Assembly: GCF_020615385.1 (NCBI RefSeq)
Contig: NZ_JAJAVB010000044.1
Location: 1-64,000, forward strand
Direction of reading: 5' to 3'
Source: Jiella soli
Lineage (GTDB): Bacteria; Pseudomonadota; Alphaproteobacteria; Rhizobiales; Rhizobiaceae
DNA: 64,000 bases
Shown here: positions 30,600 through 39,980 of the stretch, piece by piece
Numbering within the stretch: position 1 is the stretch's first letter
Layout of the letters: every line of letters starts with the position of its first letter
Position numbers and translations under genes: made by a program
The notes under the pieces: generated by a model
Databases searched by the model: none
The model's input: only the letters and a program-made list of their open reading frames with translations
Told to the model about the DNA's origin: nothing

Positions 30600-31126
30600 A
30601 ATAAAGAAAGAATCCTTTTGGAAAAGGATTTTTTGATTCTTAGAGTCGGTGGATAGCCGGAATTCACAGCTGGCCGCAAATCAGGCCCATCCGGCGCAGC
30701 TGTCGCAAGGAGGCACAGCCCGTCTGGAATCAGGGCTGGTGAATTACGGGCAAGACTCGCATTGGTAGTGTCGAATCAAGGGGTTGAACTGGAGCTCAGG
30801 CGATCGCGATCTGGGAATTAATCCGACGGGCAGAGCCAATGGCGGCCCGCGAAATCCCCGATTCACAGCGTCATCTTCCACAAGCGCCGCAGATCTCCAG
30901 CTGTGGACTATGACGGTGTCATGAACAGCCGGCGGGCGGGCGCTCGCCGCTCGTCCCGTTTACCAGCACTTAACCCACAGCCACCCGAGAATCCCGGGGG
31001 CTTTCGCACTGCACCCTTGCTTCCGACCCCCGAATCGAGTCCGTGCCGGCCGTGGTCATCGCGCTGCCACGGCGCTATCAAGCGCTTCGGACGTGAAGAT
31101 TTGATTAAAATCGGAGGAAACCGCCC
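30600..31126. other. Candidate chromosomal replication origin (oriC)
   Basis: About 540 bp without a gene lies between divergent hemE and maf, the position of oriC in Caulobacter and in Rhizobiales chromosomes. Weak DnaA-box-like 9-mers (consensus TTATCCACA) are TCTTCCACA (30874-30882), TGTGGACTA (30902-30910, reverse) and TAACCCACA (30971-30979), each two mismatches off; GATTCACAG-type variants occur near 30662 and 30860. An AT-rich stretch is at 30601-30645. TTAA-containing sites (30815-30820, 30970-30973, 31102-31106) could be CtrA half-sites. The assignment rests mainly on synteny. Confidence 0.6.
30611..30630. repeat. 9-bp inverted repeat in the hemE leader/AT-rich part of the origin
   Basis: AATCCTTTT-GG-AAAAGGATT forms a perfect 9-bp stem and is flanked by T4 on the right and TCTTTATT on the left (read on the minus strand). 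It lies about 25 bp before the hemE start. It could be an unwinding element, an attenuator for hemE, or a block to transcription entering the origin. Confidence 0.55.
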
Positions 31127-31726
31127 ATGGCCAAGGGCATCGTTCTGGCTTCCGGCAGCATTCATCGCCGCGAGCTTCTGAAGAATGCGGGCGTCGACTT
31201 CACCGTCGAGTCTTCGACGCTCGACGAGCGGGCGATGGAGGCGCCGCTGACGGATACCGGGATCGGGCCCGACGACGTCGCGCAGATCCTGGCCGAGGCC
31301 AAGGCCACCAACGTCTCCGAGCGCCATCCCGGCGAGATCGTCATCGGCGCCGACCAGACCCTGTCCCTCGGCGACGAGATCTTCCACAAGCCGGAGAACA
31401 TGGAGGCGGCGCGCAGGACGCTTCTGAAGCTGTCGGGCCGCACCCACAACCTCAACAGCGCGGTGGTGCTGGTGGAGGACGGCGCCGTCACCTGGCGGCA
31501 CGTCTCGACGGCGCGGATCACGCTCCGCCCGCTCGACCCGGGCTTCATCGGCCGCTATCTCGCGCATGTCGGGCAAAAGGTGCTGACCAGCGTCGGCGCC
31601 TACCAGATCGAGAAGGAGGGGATCCAGCTGATGGAGAGCATTGAGGGCGACTTCTTCAGCATCATCGGTCTGCCGATCCTGCCCTTGATGAAGGAACTGC
31701 GGTCGCGGGGGGAAATCGATGGCTGA
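31127..31726 (+). CDS. maf: Maf-family nucleoside triphosphate pyrophosphatase
   Basis: A 199-aa Maf/YhdE/YceF-type enzyme that hydrolyses non-canonical or house-cleaning NTPs. The [16 protein letters not shown] start, the central [18 protein letters not shown] (catalytic Asp) and the C-terminal [28 protein letters not shown] are diagnostic. A GGAGG lies 11 bases before the ATG. It overlaps aroE by 8 bp, starting the maf-aroE-(NTF2-like)-coaE operon. Confidence 0.95.
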   Translation: MAKGIVLASGSIHRRELLKNAGVDFTVESSTLDERAMEAPLTDTGIGPDDVAQILAEAKATNVSERHPGEIVIGADQTLSLGDEIFHKPENMEAARRTLLKLSGRTHNLNSAVVLVEDGAVTWRHVSTARITLRPLDPGFIGRYLAHVGQKVLTSVGAYQIEKEGIQLMESIEGDFFSIIGLPILPLMKELRSRGEIDG

Positions 31727-32687
31727 CACGGACGGCGACTGGGTCCCCAAGCCCTATGTGAGCGGCGAGGCGCGACCGCGCGGCGAGGGCTCGATCTTCG
31801 ATCCGGCGCGTGGAGGCGAGGAAGCCGAGGGCCCGAAGGTCTTTGTGACCGGCTGGCCCGTGTGGCATTCGCGCTCGCCGATGATCCACGGCAGTTGGCT
31901 GAAGGAGCTCGGCCTCGCCGGCTCCTATCGCCGCGTCGGCGTGCCGCCGGAAGAGATCGCCGACTTCTTCCGGACGTTGAAGGCCAGTGGCTATGTCGGC
32001 GGCAACGTCACGATCCCGCACAAGGTCGCGGCCTTCAAGGCGGTGTCGCGGCGCGATGCCGCGGCGGACGCAACCGGGGCGGTGAACACGCTCTGGTTCG
32101 ACAAGTCCGGCCGGCTGGTCGGCGGCAACACTGATCCGCATGGCTTTGCCGCCAATCTCGACGAGCGGCTGCCGGGCTGGGTGGATGCGGAGACCGCCGT
32201 CGTCCTCGGCGCGGGCGGGGCGGCGCGCGCCGTCGTTCATGCGCTGCTGAAGCGCGGCCTCAAGCGGGTCGAGATCGTCAACCGGACGAAGGAGCGGGCC
32301 GAAGAGCTTGCTGAGCGTTTCGGATCGAGGGTCGCGGGACATTCCCAGGAGGCGCGCGGCGAGGTGCTCGGTCGGGCCGATCTCCTCGTCAACACCGTGC
32401 CGATCGCGCCGAAGGACTCGGATGACGAGACGCCCGACTGGTTCCCGCAAAGGCTGCCGGATCTGTCGGCTCTGCCGGACCAGGCCCTGGTGACGGACAT
32501 CGTCTATACGCCGCTGATGACGCCCACCCTCCTTTCCGCCAGGGAGCGCGGCCTCAGATATGCGGATGGGCTGGGCATGCTGCTGCATCAGGCGGTACCC
32601 GGCTTCGAACGATGGTTCGGCCAGCGCCCGACGGTCACCGAGACCCTGAGGGCGAAGGTCGAGGCCGATATCGAAAGTGGGGCGTGA
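31719..32687 (+). CDS. aroE: Shikimate dehydrogenase
   Basis: A 322-aa NADP-dependent enzyme that reduces 3-dehydroshikimate. The substrate domain has [13 protein letters not shown] and GGNVTIPHK (catalytic Lys), and the Rossmann motif is [16 protein letters not shown]. The final segment [24 protein letters not shown] is typical. The protein is about 40 residues longer than usual at the N terminus (acidic, Gly/Arg-rich, residues 1-40), which may be a real extension or a start set too early. It is coupled to maf by overlap. Confidence 0.94.
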   Translation: MADTDGDWVPKPYVSGEARPRGEGSIFDPARGGEEAEGPKVFVTGWPVWHSRSPMIHGSWLKELGLAGSYRRVGVPPEEIADFFRTLKASGYVGGNVTIPHKVAAFKAVSRRDAAADATGAVNTLWFDKSGRLVGGNTDPHGFAANLDERLPGWVDAETAVVLGAGGAARAVVHALLKRGLKRVEIVNRTKERAEELAERFGSRVAGHSQEARGEVLGRADLLVNTVPIAPKDSDDETPDWFPQRLPDLSALPDQALVTDIVYTPLMTPTLLSARERGLRYADGLGMLLHQAVPGFERWFGQRPTVTETLRAKVEADIESGA

Positions 32688-32688
32688 C

Positions 32689-33114
32689 ATGGCCGAAGAT
32701 GGAACGGCAGGCGGGTTCGAACCCGTCCTCGACGCCGCGCTCGCCGCGGTCTTCACCGACTATGCGGAGGGCTTCGATGATTTCGATGCCGCGCGGATTC
32801 TCGACTGCTTCGCCTTTCCGGCGACGATCTGGCAGATGGGCAAGGGCAATGTCTTCCTCGACGCCGAGGAGCTCGGCGAGAATGTCGAGGCGCTGCTTGC
32901 CGTCTTCGAGCGCGAGGAGATCGTCCGCTCGACCTATCGCGTCCGCTCCGCCGCCACCGCGGGCGCGGCGGCTTTCGTCACGCTCGACTGGCGCCAGGAG
33001 CGCGAGGGCGGCGATGCGGCGCTGGAATTCACCTGCCACTACACGCTGATCCGGCAGGTTGCGGGTGAGGGCGAGCCGGGCGACTGGCTCATCGCGCTCG
33101 CGGTCAACGATTGA
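32689..33114 (+). CDS. NTF2/SnoaL-like small protein, function unknown
   Basis: A 141-aa protein whose layout (helical [27 protein letters not shown], then [20 protein letters not shown], and strands ending in [25 protein letters not shown]) fits the cone-shaped NTF2-like fold. No catalytic residues can be assigned. It starts one base after the aroE stop and ends just before coaE, so it is part of the same operon. Confidence 0.7.
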   Translation: MAEDGTAGGFEPVLDAALAAVFTDYAEGFDDFDAARILDCFAFPATIWQMGKGNVFLDAEELGENVEALLAVFEREEIVRSTYRVRSAATAGAAAFVTLDWRQEREGGDAALEFTCHYTLIRQVAGEGEPGDWLIALAVND

Positions 33115-33133
33115 CCGCGCGGACGATTTGCCG

Positions 33134-33724
33134 GTGATCATCCTCGGCCTCACCGGATCGATCGGCATGGGCAAGTCGACGACCGCGGACATGTTCGAGG
33201 CGGAGGGCGTGCCCGTCCATTCCGCCGACGCCTCCGTCCACCGGCTCTATGCGGGGCGCGCCGCCCCGCTCATCGAGGCAGCTTTTCCGGGAACGGTTTC
33301 CGGGGGCGTTGTGGATCGGCAGGCTCTGGCGTCACGCGTTCTCGGCGATCCGCAGGCGCTGAAGCGCCTCGAGGCGGTTGTCCATCCGCTTGTCCACGAG
33401 GAGGAGGCGGCCTTCCTCGAGGCCGCGCGGCGATCCGGCGCGCCGCTTGCCGTCCTCGATATCCCGCTGCTCTACGAGACCGGCGCCGAGATGCGCTGCG
33501 ACAAGGTGGCCGTCGTCTCGGCACCGGCCGCCATTCAGCGCGAGCGGGTCCTTGGGCGGGCAGGCATGAGCGAGGAGAAGTTCGCGGCGATCCTGGGGAA
33601 ACAGGTGCCGGACGCTGAAAAGCGCGCGCGGGCGGATTTCGTCATCGACACGTCGCAGGGTCTCGATCCGGCACGGCGGCAGGTCGGCGCCATCATCCGA
33701 GAGCTTACCGGCGGGCGGGACTGA
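33134..33724 (+). CDS. coaE: Dephospho-CoA kinase
   Basis: A 196-aa P-loop kinase performing the last step of CoA synthesis. [14 protein letters not shown] is the Walker A, followed by [27 protein letters not shown] and [11 protein letters not shown]. The start is GTG 33134, giving the usual I-I-L-G-L-T-G N terminus; a TTG two codons earlier is an alternative. In related genomes dnaQ follows immediately; here dnaQ is 10.6 kb away. Confidence 0.94.
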   Translation: MIILGLTGSIGMGKSTTADMFEAEGVPVHSADASVHRLYAGRAAPLIEAAFPGTVSGGVVDRQALASRVLGDPQALKRLEAVVHPLVHEEEAAFLEAARRSGAPLAVLDIPLLYETGAEMRCDKVAVVSAPAAIQRERVLGRAGMSEEKFAAILGKQVPDAEKRARADFVIDTSQGLDPARRQVGAIIRELTGGRD

Positions 33725-33765
33725 TCCGGCCGGTCGGGATCATGGCGGCTGCACGCCTTTGGAGG

Positions 33766-33781
33766 TGTTTCACGGGAAACA
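33766..33781. promoter_or_regulatory. parS-like site 4 (intergenic)
   Basis: TGTTTCACGGGAAACA matches 15 of 16 bases of parS, with one change in the central CACGTG core. It is the only one of the five sites outside a coding region, in the 208-bp gap between coaE and the amidotransferase gene; nothing else is evident in that gap. Confidence 0.55.
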
Positions 33782-33932
33782 TCGGCAGGGTGCTCGCCGC
33801 AGCCCCGCAAGCTTCGCTCCAGGCTTTCCACCAAGATTAGGCAGTCCGGCCGGCAGGACGGCGGCGCGGCGGCCATCGACCTGCCGGAGCCGGGATTGCC
33901 GCGAGCCTTTCGGAAAGGGTGCCTCGTTCGCC

Positions 33933-34757
33933 ATGTGCCGCCATCTCGCCTATGTCGGCTCGCCGATCTTCCTCGATACACTGCTGGTCGAGCCGGAAGC
34001 CTCGCTGATTGCGCAGAGCCAGGCGGCTCGCAAGGCGCGAACCATCGTCAATGGCGACGGCTGCGGGGTCGGCTGGTATGGTGAACGGGCCGAACCAGGA
34101 CTCTATCGGGGCATTCTGCCGGCATGGTCCGACGCCAATCTCGTCTCGCTCTGCCGACAGATCCGCTCGCCGCTGTTCCTCGCCCATGTCCGGGCGGCGA
34201 CCTCCGGCGAGGTCTCGACGGCCAATTGCCATCCGTTTGCGGCCGGCCGGCATCTCTTCATGCACAACGGCCAGATCGCCTCCTACGAGCAGCTGCGCCG
34301 CCGGGTCGACGCGCTGATCCCGGACGGGCTCTATCATCTGCGGCGCGGCACGTCGGATTCGGAGGCGATCTTCCTCGCAGCGCTCGGCCGCGGTCTCGAC
34401 GTCGATCCAGTCGCGGCCATGGCCGAGACGCTCGATGCGGTGATGGCGGCGACCAACGGCGCCGTCGCGGTCCGCTTCGCCGCCGTCCACAGCGACGGCA
34501 GCCGGCTCTCGGCGGTTCGCTGGGCAAGCGACGAGGAGCCGCCCTCGCTCTATTACCGCAGCACCGGCACCGGGGTCGTGGTCGCCTCCGAGCCCTGCGG
34601 CTCAGTCGGCGAGGACTGGCGGATCGTCCCGCCCGGCGCGGTGCTCACAGCCGGACGGGACGGCGCCATGCGTCTGTCGTCCTTCGAGGTCACCGCGCGG
34701 CGGCACCGGTCTGCGACCGCATCCAAAGCTCCGGGGAGGGTGGCGCCGGCCGCCTGA
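33933..34757 (+). CDS. Class II glutamine amidotransferase (EgtC/YafJ-like)
   Basis: A 274-aa protein with an N-terminal nucleophile cysteine (Met-Cys-Arg-His), GDGCGVGWYG, HVRAATSGEVSTANCHPF and FMHNGQI, the conserved catalytic and oxyanion residues of class II (Ntn) amidotransferases. EgtC uses this fold to remove the glutamyl group in ergothioneine synthesis, but no other egt gene is nearby, so the substrate is open. The start is set at the ATG that places Cys at position 2. It is convergent with the sugar dehydrogenase gene, 25 bp between stops. Confidence 0.88.
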   Translation: MCRHLAYVGSPIFLDTLLVEPEASLIAQSQAARKARTIVNGDGCGVGWYGERAEPGLYRGILPAWSDANLVSLCRQIRSPLFLAHVRAATSGEVSTANCHPFAAGRHLFMHNGQIASYEQLRRRVDALIPDGLYHLRRGTSDSEAIFLAALGRGLDVDPVAAMAETLDAVMAATNGAVAVRFAAVHSDGSRLSAVRWASDEEPPSLYYRSTGTGVVVASEPCGSVGEDWRIVPPGAVLTAGRDGAMRLSSFEVTARRHRSATASKAPGRVAPAA

Positions 34758-34782
34758 GACGACCGACCGGCGCCCGACTGGA

Positions 34783-36009
34783 TCAGGCCTCCCGGTCGCG
34801 GGTCAGGCGCAGGATCGTGCTCGCGCCGCCGCGGCTCTCGGTGACCGCATAGACCGCTCCGTCCGGTCCGATCTTGACGTCGCGGATGCGCGCGCCGAGC
34901 GGGATACGCTCCTCGCTGGCGACGCGGCCGTCATCGTCCAGCTTGAGGACGACCAGCCCCTTCGAGACCAGCCCGCCGATCAGCACGGCGCCCTGCCAGT
35001 CCGGGAACTCCTCGCCCTCGTAGAACGCCATGCCGGACGGTCCGATGACCGGGTCCCAGTAATAGACCGGCTGCTCCAGGCCCTCCCGCGCGGTGATGCC
35101 TTGGCCGATCGGCGCGCCGCTGTAGTCGATGCCATAGGTGATCACCGGCCAGCCGTAGTTCAGGCCCGCCTCGGGCCGGTTCAGCTCGTCGCCGCCCTTC
35201 GGTCCATGCTCGACGGTCCACAGCCGCCCGTCGGGATCGACCGTCGCCGCCTGCAGATTGCGGTGGCCGTAGGACCAGATCTCGGGAAGGCCCGTCTCGC
35301 CGTCGGCGAAGGGATTGCCCTCCGCGGCCTGACCGGTCGCGGGATCGATCCGGAAGACCTTGCCGAGGCCGGAGCGGGGATCCTGCGCCTGATCGCGGAT
35401 CGGCGTGTCGGAGCGCTCGCCCACAGTGACGAAGAGGTTGCCGTCCGGGCCGAAGGCGAGGCGCGAGCCGAAATGCTTGGTGCCGTCATAGGTCGGCGTC
35501 TGCCGGAAGATCACCGCCACGTCTTCCAGCGACGATGCGTCCTCGGAGAGCGTCGCCCGGGCGACCGAGGTGCCGTTGCCGTCCTCGCGGGGTTCGGAGA
35601 AGGAGAAGAAGATCGTCCGGTTCTCGTCGAACCCAGGCGACAGGGCGATGTCGAGGAGGCCGCCCTGGCCGCGCGACATCACCTCCGGAACGCCGGCGAT
35701 CGCCGGGCCGGGCTTGCCGTCCTTGCCGACGACTTGCATCGCGCCCTCCTTGGCCGCAACCAGCATTCGCCCGTCCGGCAGGAATTCCATCGACCACAGA
35801 TGCGGCAGGTCCTCGGCCACCGTCTCCACGGCGACGTCGGTCGCCTCGGCGGGCATCGGCGCGCGCGTCTGGTTTTCGAAGGCGGGAGTCTGGCCGGGCG
35901 CGTTCGGCCGGGCGGTTTCCGCCGGCTGGGCCGGCTGCGCGATCGCGGCTCCTGCGAACGAGAGCGCGAGGAGGCTCGTGGTGGCGAGGGAAAGGGCGAT
36001 GGGTCGCAT
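34783..36009 (-). CDS. PQQ-dependent soluble aldose sugar dehydrogenase family protein
   Basis: A 408-aa periplasmic protein with a signal peptide ending near A-G-A-A-I-A-Q (about residue 24). It belongs to the YliI/Asd glucose-sorbosone dehydrogenase beta-propeller family, which oxidises aldoses with PQQ. Motifs are LPHLWSMEFLPDGRMLVAAKEG, GQGGLLDIALSPGFDENR, SYGHRNLQAATVDPDGRLWTVEHGPKGGDELN and GLNYGWPVITYG. The region after the signal peptide is Pro/Ala-rich. ATG 36009 has AGGAG seven bases upstream. No pqq synthesis genes are in the window. Confidence 0.93.
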   Translation of the reverse strand: MRPIALSLATTSLLALSFAGAAIAQPAQPAETARPNAPGQTPAFENQTRAPMPAEATDVAVETVAEDLPHLWSMEFLPDGRMLVAAKEGAMQVVGKDGKPGPAIAGVPEVMSRGQGGLLDIALSPGFDENRTIFFSFSEPREDGNGTSVARATLSEDASSLEDVAVIFRQTPTYDGTKHFGSRLAFGPDGNLFVTVGERSDTPIRDQAQDPRSGLGKVFRIDPATGQAAEGNPFADGETGLPEIWSYGHRNLQAATVDPDGRLWTVEHGPKGGDELNRPEAGLNYGWPVITYGIDYSGAPIGQGITAREGLEQPVYYWDPVIGPSGMAFYEGEEFPDWQGAVLIGGLVSKGLVVLKLDDDGRVASEERIPLGARIRDVKIGPDGAVYAVTESRGGASTILRLTRDREA

Positions 36010-36145
36010 GTCTCTTCTCCTGTCGTCGCGTTGAACGGACGGCGGCAGGATGGCCGCGTCACCTGGCGACGTGGAGACCGGCGGGGGCGATCGCAACATC
36101 GCCCGCAAGGAAGTGAGGGCGGCGTGATCGCCGCCCTCGGCCGTG

Positions 36146-37456
36146 TCAGAGGATGTAGCGTGACAGGTCGATGTCCCCGGCGATGCCGTCGAGCGCCTTG
36201 TGGACATAGGCCGCGTCCACCCGGTAGCTCTGGCCCGGCTTGTCGGGCGCCTCGAAGGAGATCTCGTCGAGAACCCGCTCCATCACCGTCTGCAGCCGCC
36301 GCGCGCCGATATTCTCGATCGAGCCGTTGAGCGAGACCGCGGTGTCGGCGATGGCGTCGATCGCGTCGTCGGTGATCTCGAGTTCGACCTCCTCGGTCTT
36401 CATCAGGGCGACATACTGCTTGATCAGCGAAGCCTCCGTCTCGGTCAGGATCCGGCGGAAATCGTCCTTGGTGAGCGCCCTCAGCTCGACGCGGATCGGC
36501 AGACGGCCCTGCAGCTCCGGCAGGAGGTCCGAAGGCTTGGCGACGTGGAAGGCGCCGGACGCGATGAACAGGATGTGGTCGGTCTTCACCGGCCCGTGCT
36601 TGGTGGCGACGGTCGTGCCTTCGACCAGCGGCAGGAGGTCGCGCTGCACGCCTTCGCGGGACACGCCGGCGCCGCCGCCATGGCCGTCCTTGTTGGCGAC
36701 CTTGTCGATCTCATCCAGGAAGACGATGCCGTTGTTCTCGACGGCGGCGATCGCCTCGCGCACCACCTGCTCCTGGTCGAGCAGCTTGTCGGACTCCTCG
36801 CCGATCAGGAGACCATAGCTCTCGCGCACGGTGGTGCGGCGCTGCTTGGTGCGGCCGGCTCCCATCTTGCCGAACATCTCGGAGAGGTTGAGGACGCCGA
36901 TATTGGCGCCCGGCATGCCCGGGATCTCCATGCCGCCCATCGGATTGCCGGTGTCGGCGATCTCGACGTCGATCTCCTTGTCGTCGAGTTCGCCGGCCCG
37001 CAGCTTCTTGCGGAAGGAATCCCGCGTCGCCGGCGAAGCGGTCTTGCCGACGAGCGCGTCGAGAACCCGGTCCTCGGCGCCTTGATGCGCCTTGGCCTTG
37101 ACCTCCTCGCGCTTCTTCTCGCGCACGAGGCCGATGCCGATCTCGACGAGGTCGCGGATGATCTGCTCGACGTCGCGGCCGACATAGCCGACCTCGGTGA
37201 ACTTGGTCGCCTCGATCTTGATGAAGGGCGCGCCGGCAAGCCGTGCGAGCCGGCGCGAGATCTCCGTCTTGCCGACGCCCGTCGGGCCGATCATCAGGAT
37301 GTTCTTCGGCATCACCTCTTCGCGGAGCGAATCGTCGAGCTGCTGGCGCCGCCAGCGATTGCGCAGCGCGACGGCGACCGCGCGCTTGGCATCGTTCTGG
37401 CCGATAATGTGGCGGTCGAGTTCGGAGACGATCTCGCGGGGGGAAAAATTGGTCAT
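36146..37456 (-). CDS. hslU: HslU ATPase (HslVU protease unfoldase)
   Basis: A 436-aa AAA+ unfoldase that feeds substrates to the HslV peptidase. It starts [33 protein letters not shown], with Walker [10 protein letters not shown], an I-domain (about residues 110-240), [10 protein letters not shown] as Walker B, and a C terminus ending D-L-S-R-Y-I-L, the tail that docks into HslV. The intact tail implies HslV exists elsewhere in the genome. hslV is normally immediately upstream but is absent here. Confidence 0.97.
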   Translation of the reverse strand: MTNFSPREIVSELDRHIIGQNDAKRAVAVALRNRWRRQQLDDSLREEVMPKNILMIGPTGVGKTEISRRLARLAGAPFIKIEATKFTEVGYVGRDVEQIIRDLVEIGIGLVREKKREEVKAKAHQGAEDRVLDALVGKTASPATRDSFRKKLRAGELDDKEIDVEIADTGNPMGGMEIPGMPGANIGVLNLSEMFGKMGAGRTKQRRTTVRESYGLLIGEESDKLLDQEQVVREAIAAVENNGIVFLDEIDKVANKDGHGGGAGVSREGVQRDLLPLVEGTTVATKHGPVKTDHILFIASGAFHVAKPSDLLPELQGRLPIRVELRALTKDDFRRILTETEASLIKQYVALMKTEEVELEITDDAIDAIADTAVSLNGSIENIGARRLQTVMERVLDEISFEAPDKPGQSYRVDAAYVHKALDGIAGDIDLSRYIL

Positions 37457-38024
37457 CACTGTCTTCTTCGTGAGGGCCCGGCCGCGACGGGAGCCGGGCC
37501 GGTCGGGAGGTGAAGGCGGGGGAGGACGTGCCGCGCAGCTGTCATGGAGCGCAGACGGGTGGGCGGGCCGGAGCGCCCGCGGCGCGCCTCCCGTCCGGCG
37601 ACGGATCGTCGCGTGTCGAAGCGGGATGATCGCCCTGCGGCTTCGGGAAACCCGACCGGCGCGCTTCGTGCGTCCTCGATGATCTGATCGTCCTCATGCC
37701 GGGCTAGATGGGAGTGCGGACCCGTCTCCGCTAGACCGGCCGGCCGATTGGAGGCGCCGGGAACGGGTGCGTTACGACCATCCCCCGCGCTGCCGGTCGA
37801 AGTCGGGACTTCAAATCATGGCTGGAATGGGGTCAAACTGGAAAAGCCGATTCGGCCTGTGGCCGACGGGCGATCGAAACGAACAGGCGGTGCGGCATGT
37901 CCTCCTCCACCGGCCCGGCAGACTTTCTCCCTCTCCCACCCGGAGCGTCAGCGACCGCGTTCGTCACCACGACCGCGGTGGCGGGGAGCGGGCCGGCATC
38001 TGCCGGTACCGTTCGGAGAAGGCG
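37457..38024. other. 568-bp stretch with no recognisable gene (expected place of hslV)
   Basis: Neither strand has a frame resembling HslV or any other family. The hslU promoter must lie in its left part. A GC-rich inverted repeat (GGCCCGGC...GCCGGGCC) is near 37476-37502. The in-frame extension upstream of the LuxR gene (37767-38024) is Arg-rich and without family character. It looks like a junction left by rearrangement. Confidence 0.5.
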
Positions 38025-38735
38025 ATGAGCGGGCCGATGGACAGGCTCCTCAGCCTGGGCGAGCCGTGGGACGCGGTGGTTCTTGCGGAGATTCTCGACG
38101 CCACCGGCCGGGACTACGGCTTCTCCCACGCGGCGGCCTTCTCGATGCCGTCGACCGACGACGGCGGATTGTCGACGCGTCTCCTCGTCAGCAACTGGTC
38201 CCCCGGCTTTGCCCGCGCTTACGAGCTGCACGGGCTCAACCGCTTCAAGATCGTCGTCGGCACGCTTCGCACCGATCCGATGCCCTTCGTCTGGGACATC
38301 GACACGCTCTACGGAGCCGACGATCCGGATCCGAGCCCGGCGGCCAAGCTGCTTCTGTCGGAGGATTATCTCGCCGGGGCGCTGTTCCCGGTGCATGGCC
38401 TGACGGCGTTCAACGGCGCCCTGTCCTTCGCGGGCAAGGACCCGGACCTCTCGCCGGCGACGCTGCGCGAGCTGCAGCTCTTCGCCTTCGCCTTCTTCGG
38501 CATGCTGGCGGCGGCCCGCTTCGAGGAGAACCAGCGCAACAATCCGCTGTCGGCACGCGAGCGCGACTGTCTGAAGCTCGCGATGCTGGGCAAGACCTCG
38601 TCCGAGATCGGCATGATCCTGTCTCTGTCGGAATACACGATCTCGCAATATCTGACGGCGGCACAGCGCAAGATGAACGCCTCCAACCGCACCCACGCCG
38701 TCGCGCTCGCCGCGCAGCTCGGCTATCTGTCGTAG
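38025..38735 (+). CDS. LuxR-family regulator with autoinducer-binding-like domain (solo)
   Basis: A 236-aa regulator with an N-terminal domain of the autoinducer-binding type (about residues 10-160; NWSPGFARAYELHGLNRFKIV, PFVWD) and a C-terminal LuxR HTH (about 170-236; NPLSARERDCLKLAMLGKTSSEIGMILSLSEYTISQYLTAAQRKM). The length is typical. No luxI gene is near, so it is a solo. The Asp-Pro pair that contacts the homoserine lactone in TraR appears replaced (F-K-I-V). The start at 38025 follows GGAGAAGG. Confidence 0.82.
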   Translation: MSGPMDRLLSLGEPWDAVVLAEILDATGRDYGFSHAAAFSMPSTDDGGLSTRLLVSNWSPGFARAYELHGLNRFKIVVGTLRTDPMPFVWDIDTLYGADDPDPSPAAKLLLSEDYLAGALFPVHGLTAFNGALSFAGKDPDLSPATLRELQLFAFAFFGMLAAARFEENQRNNPLSARERDCLKLAMLGKTSSEIGMILSLSEYTISQYLTAAQRKMNASNRTHAVALAAQLGYLS

Positions 38736-38796
38736 ATCACTCGCTCTCCGGCAAAGCGGGTTGGCCGCACGGAGCGGGTGCGCCTATCTCTGACGC

Positions 38797-39417
38797 ATGA
38801 CGGTTCTTCCCAAAGGCGTGCGCCACATGCCCGGCTTCCTCGACCGCGAGGCGCAGCTTGCGCTCATCGAGGACATCCGCGGCGTGGTCGGCCAGGCGCC
38901 CCTGTTCCAGCCGGTGATGCCGCGAACCGGCAAGCCCCTCTCCGTGCGGATGACCAATTGCGGCCCGCTCGGCTGGGTCGCCGACCGCGCGGGCTATCGC
39001 TACCAGCCACAGCATCCCGTCACCGGCACGCGCTGGCCGGCGATCCCGGAACGCCTGACGGCGCTGTGGGACGAGGTCGGGGCCTATTCGCAACCGCCCG
39101 AAGCCTGTCTCGTGAACTTCTACGAGGAGACGGCGAAGATGGGCCTGCACCAGGACCGCGACGAGGAGGATCTCGGCGCCCCGGTCGTCTCGGTCTCGCT
39201 CGGCGACGACTGCCTGTTTCGCGTGGGACAGACGACGCGCGGCGGGCGCACGGTCTCGATCCGGCTGCGCTCCGGCGATATCGTGGTGCTCGGCGGGGAG
39301 GGACGGCTCGTCTATCACGGCGTCGACCGGATCTACCCGGCGACCTCGACGCTTCTGAAGAATGGCGGCCGGATCAATCTCACCTTGCGGCGGGTGCGGC
39401 CGGCGGCTTTTGAGTAG
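38797..39417 (+). CDS. alkB: AlkB-family 2-oxoglutarate/Fe(II) dioxygenase
   Basis: A 206-aa DNA/RNA dealkylation enzyme. The iron ligands are His-x-Asp in GLHQDRDE plus a later His in LVYHGVDRI; the 2-oxoglutarate arginines are in GRINLTLRRV. LVNFYEETAKMGLHQD and APVVSVSLGDDCLFRVG match bacterial AlkB. It repairs 1-methyladenine and 3-methylcytosine in the family. It is separated by 61 bp from the LuxR gene. Confidence 0.92.
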   Translation: MTVLPKGVRHMPGFLDREAQLALIEDIRGVVGQAPLFQPVMPRTGKPLSVRMTNCGPLGWVADRAGYRYQPQHPVTGTRWPAIPERLTALWDEVGAYSQPPEACLVNFYEETAKMGLHQDRDEEDLGAPVVSVSLGDDCLFRVGQTTRGGRTVSIRLRSGDIVVLGGEGRLVYHGVDRIYPATSTLLKNGGRINLTLRRVRPAAFE

Positions 39418-39551
39418 CGGCGGGCGGCAAAGGGAGTCGGCCTTGGACCGGCGTTCCCGATGCTCTCAGGCCTTCTGCGGGAAGCCGGTCAAGTCCGGCG
39501 GACGGAGCGCCTTCAGCGCCCGCGACCGCCGGTATCACGCGTCTCGCGGCG

Positions 39552-39869
39552 CTATTCGTGCAGCGTGTAGCTGCCGAGCTCGCACAGATTGATGTTGTTG
39601 TCGGTGACCGTATCGCCGTCGGCGAAGACCGCCTTGATGTCGTATTCGCAGACGGCGCGACCGTCGGCGATGTTCGCGGAGGCCTGCTCGCCGGGCGCAA
39701 TCGGGTCGGAGACCATGTTCTCCTCCCAGTCGTCGGTCGAGACCGGGGAGGTGTAGAACTCCGTCACGGCCGAGGACGTGTTGTTGATCAGATTGAAGGT
39801 CAAGTCCTGGGCGAGCGCTGCGGAAGTCATGCAGACGAGCGGCAGTGCGACAACGAGTTGCCGAAGCAT
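39552..39869 (-). CDS. Small secreted protein of unknown function
   Basis: A 105-aa protein with a clear signal peptide (residues 1-21, ending S-A-A-L-A-Q) and a mature part of about 84 residues starting LTFNLINNTSSAVTEFYTSP, with two cysteine-region strands near the end (AVCEYDIKAVF, INLCELGSYTLHE). It is acidic, probably a beta-rich periplasmic domain with one disulfide (Cys in AVCEYD and NLCELG). I do not recognise a named family. AAGGA precedes the ATG by about 11 bases. It lies downstream of the SbmA gene on the same strand. Confidence 0.8.
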   Translation of the reverse strand: MLRQLVVALPLVCMTSAALAQDLTFNLINNTSSAVTEFYTSPVSTDDWEENMVSDPIAPGEQASANIADGRAVCEYDIKAVFADGDTVTDNNINLCELGSYTLHE

Positions 39870-39980
39870 GGGGGGTTGGTTCCTTAATGGAAGTTGCCCC
39901 TCTTCCTAGCCGCGCGCGATTGTTCCGGCAAGCCGGCAAAAGCCCTATATTTTCCAGCACCTGCGCCGGTTCGAAGCCGG

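Noticed and set aside
30903-31181. 92-codon frame inside the candidate origin.
   Set aside because: No homology or ribosome binding site; it runs into maf in another frame.
37767-38024. N-terminal extension of the LuxR-type gene (86 codons).
   Set aside because: It is Arg/His-rich without fold character, and the ATG at 38025 gives the usual LuxR length and has a ribosome binding site.
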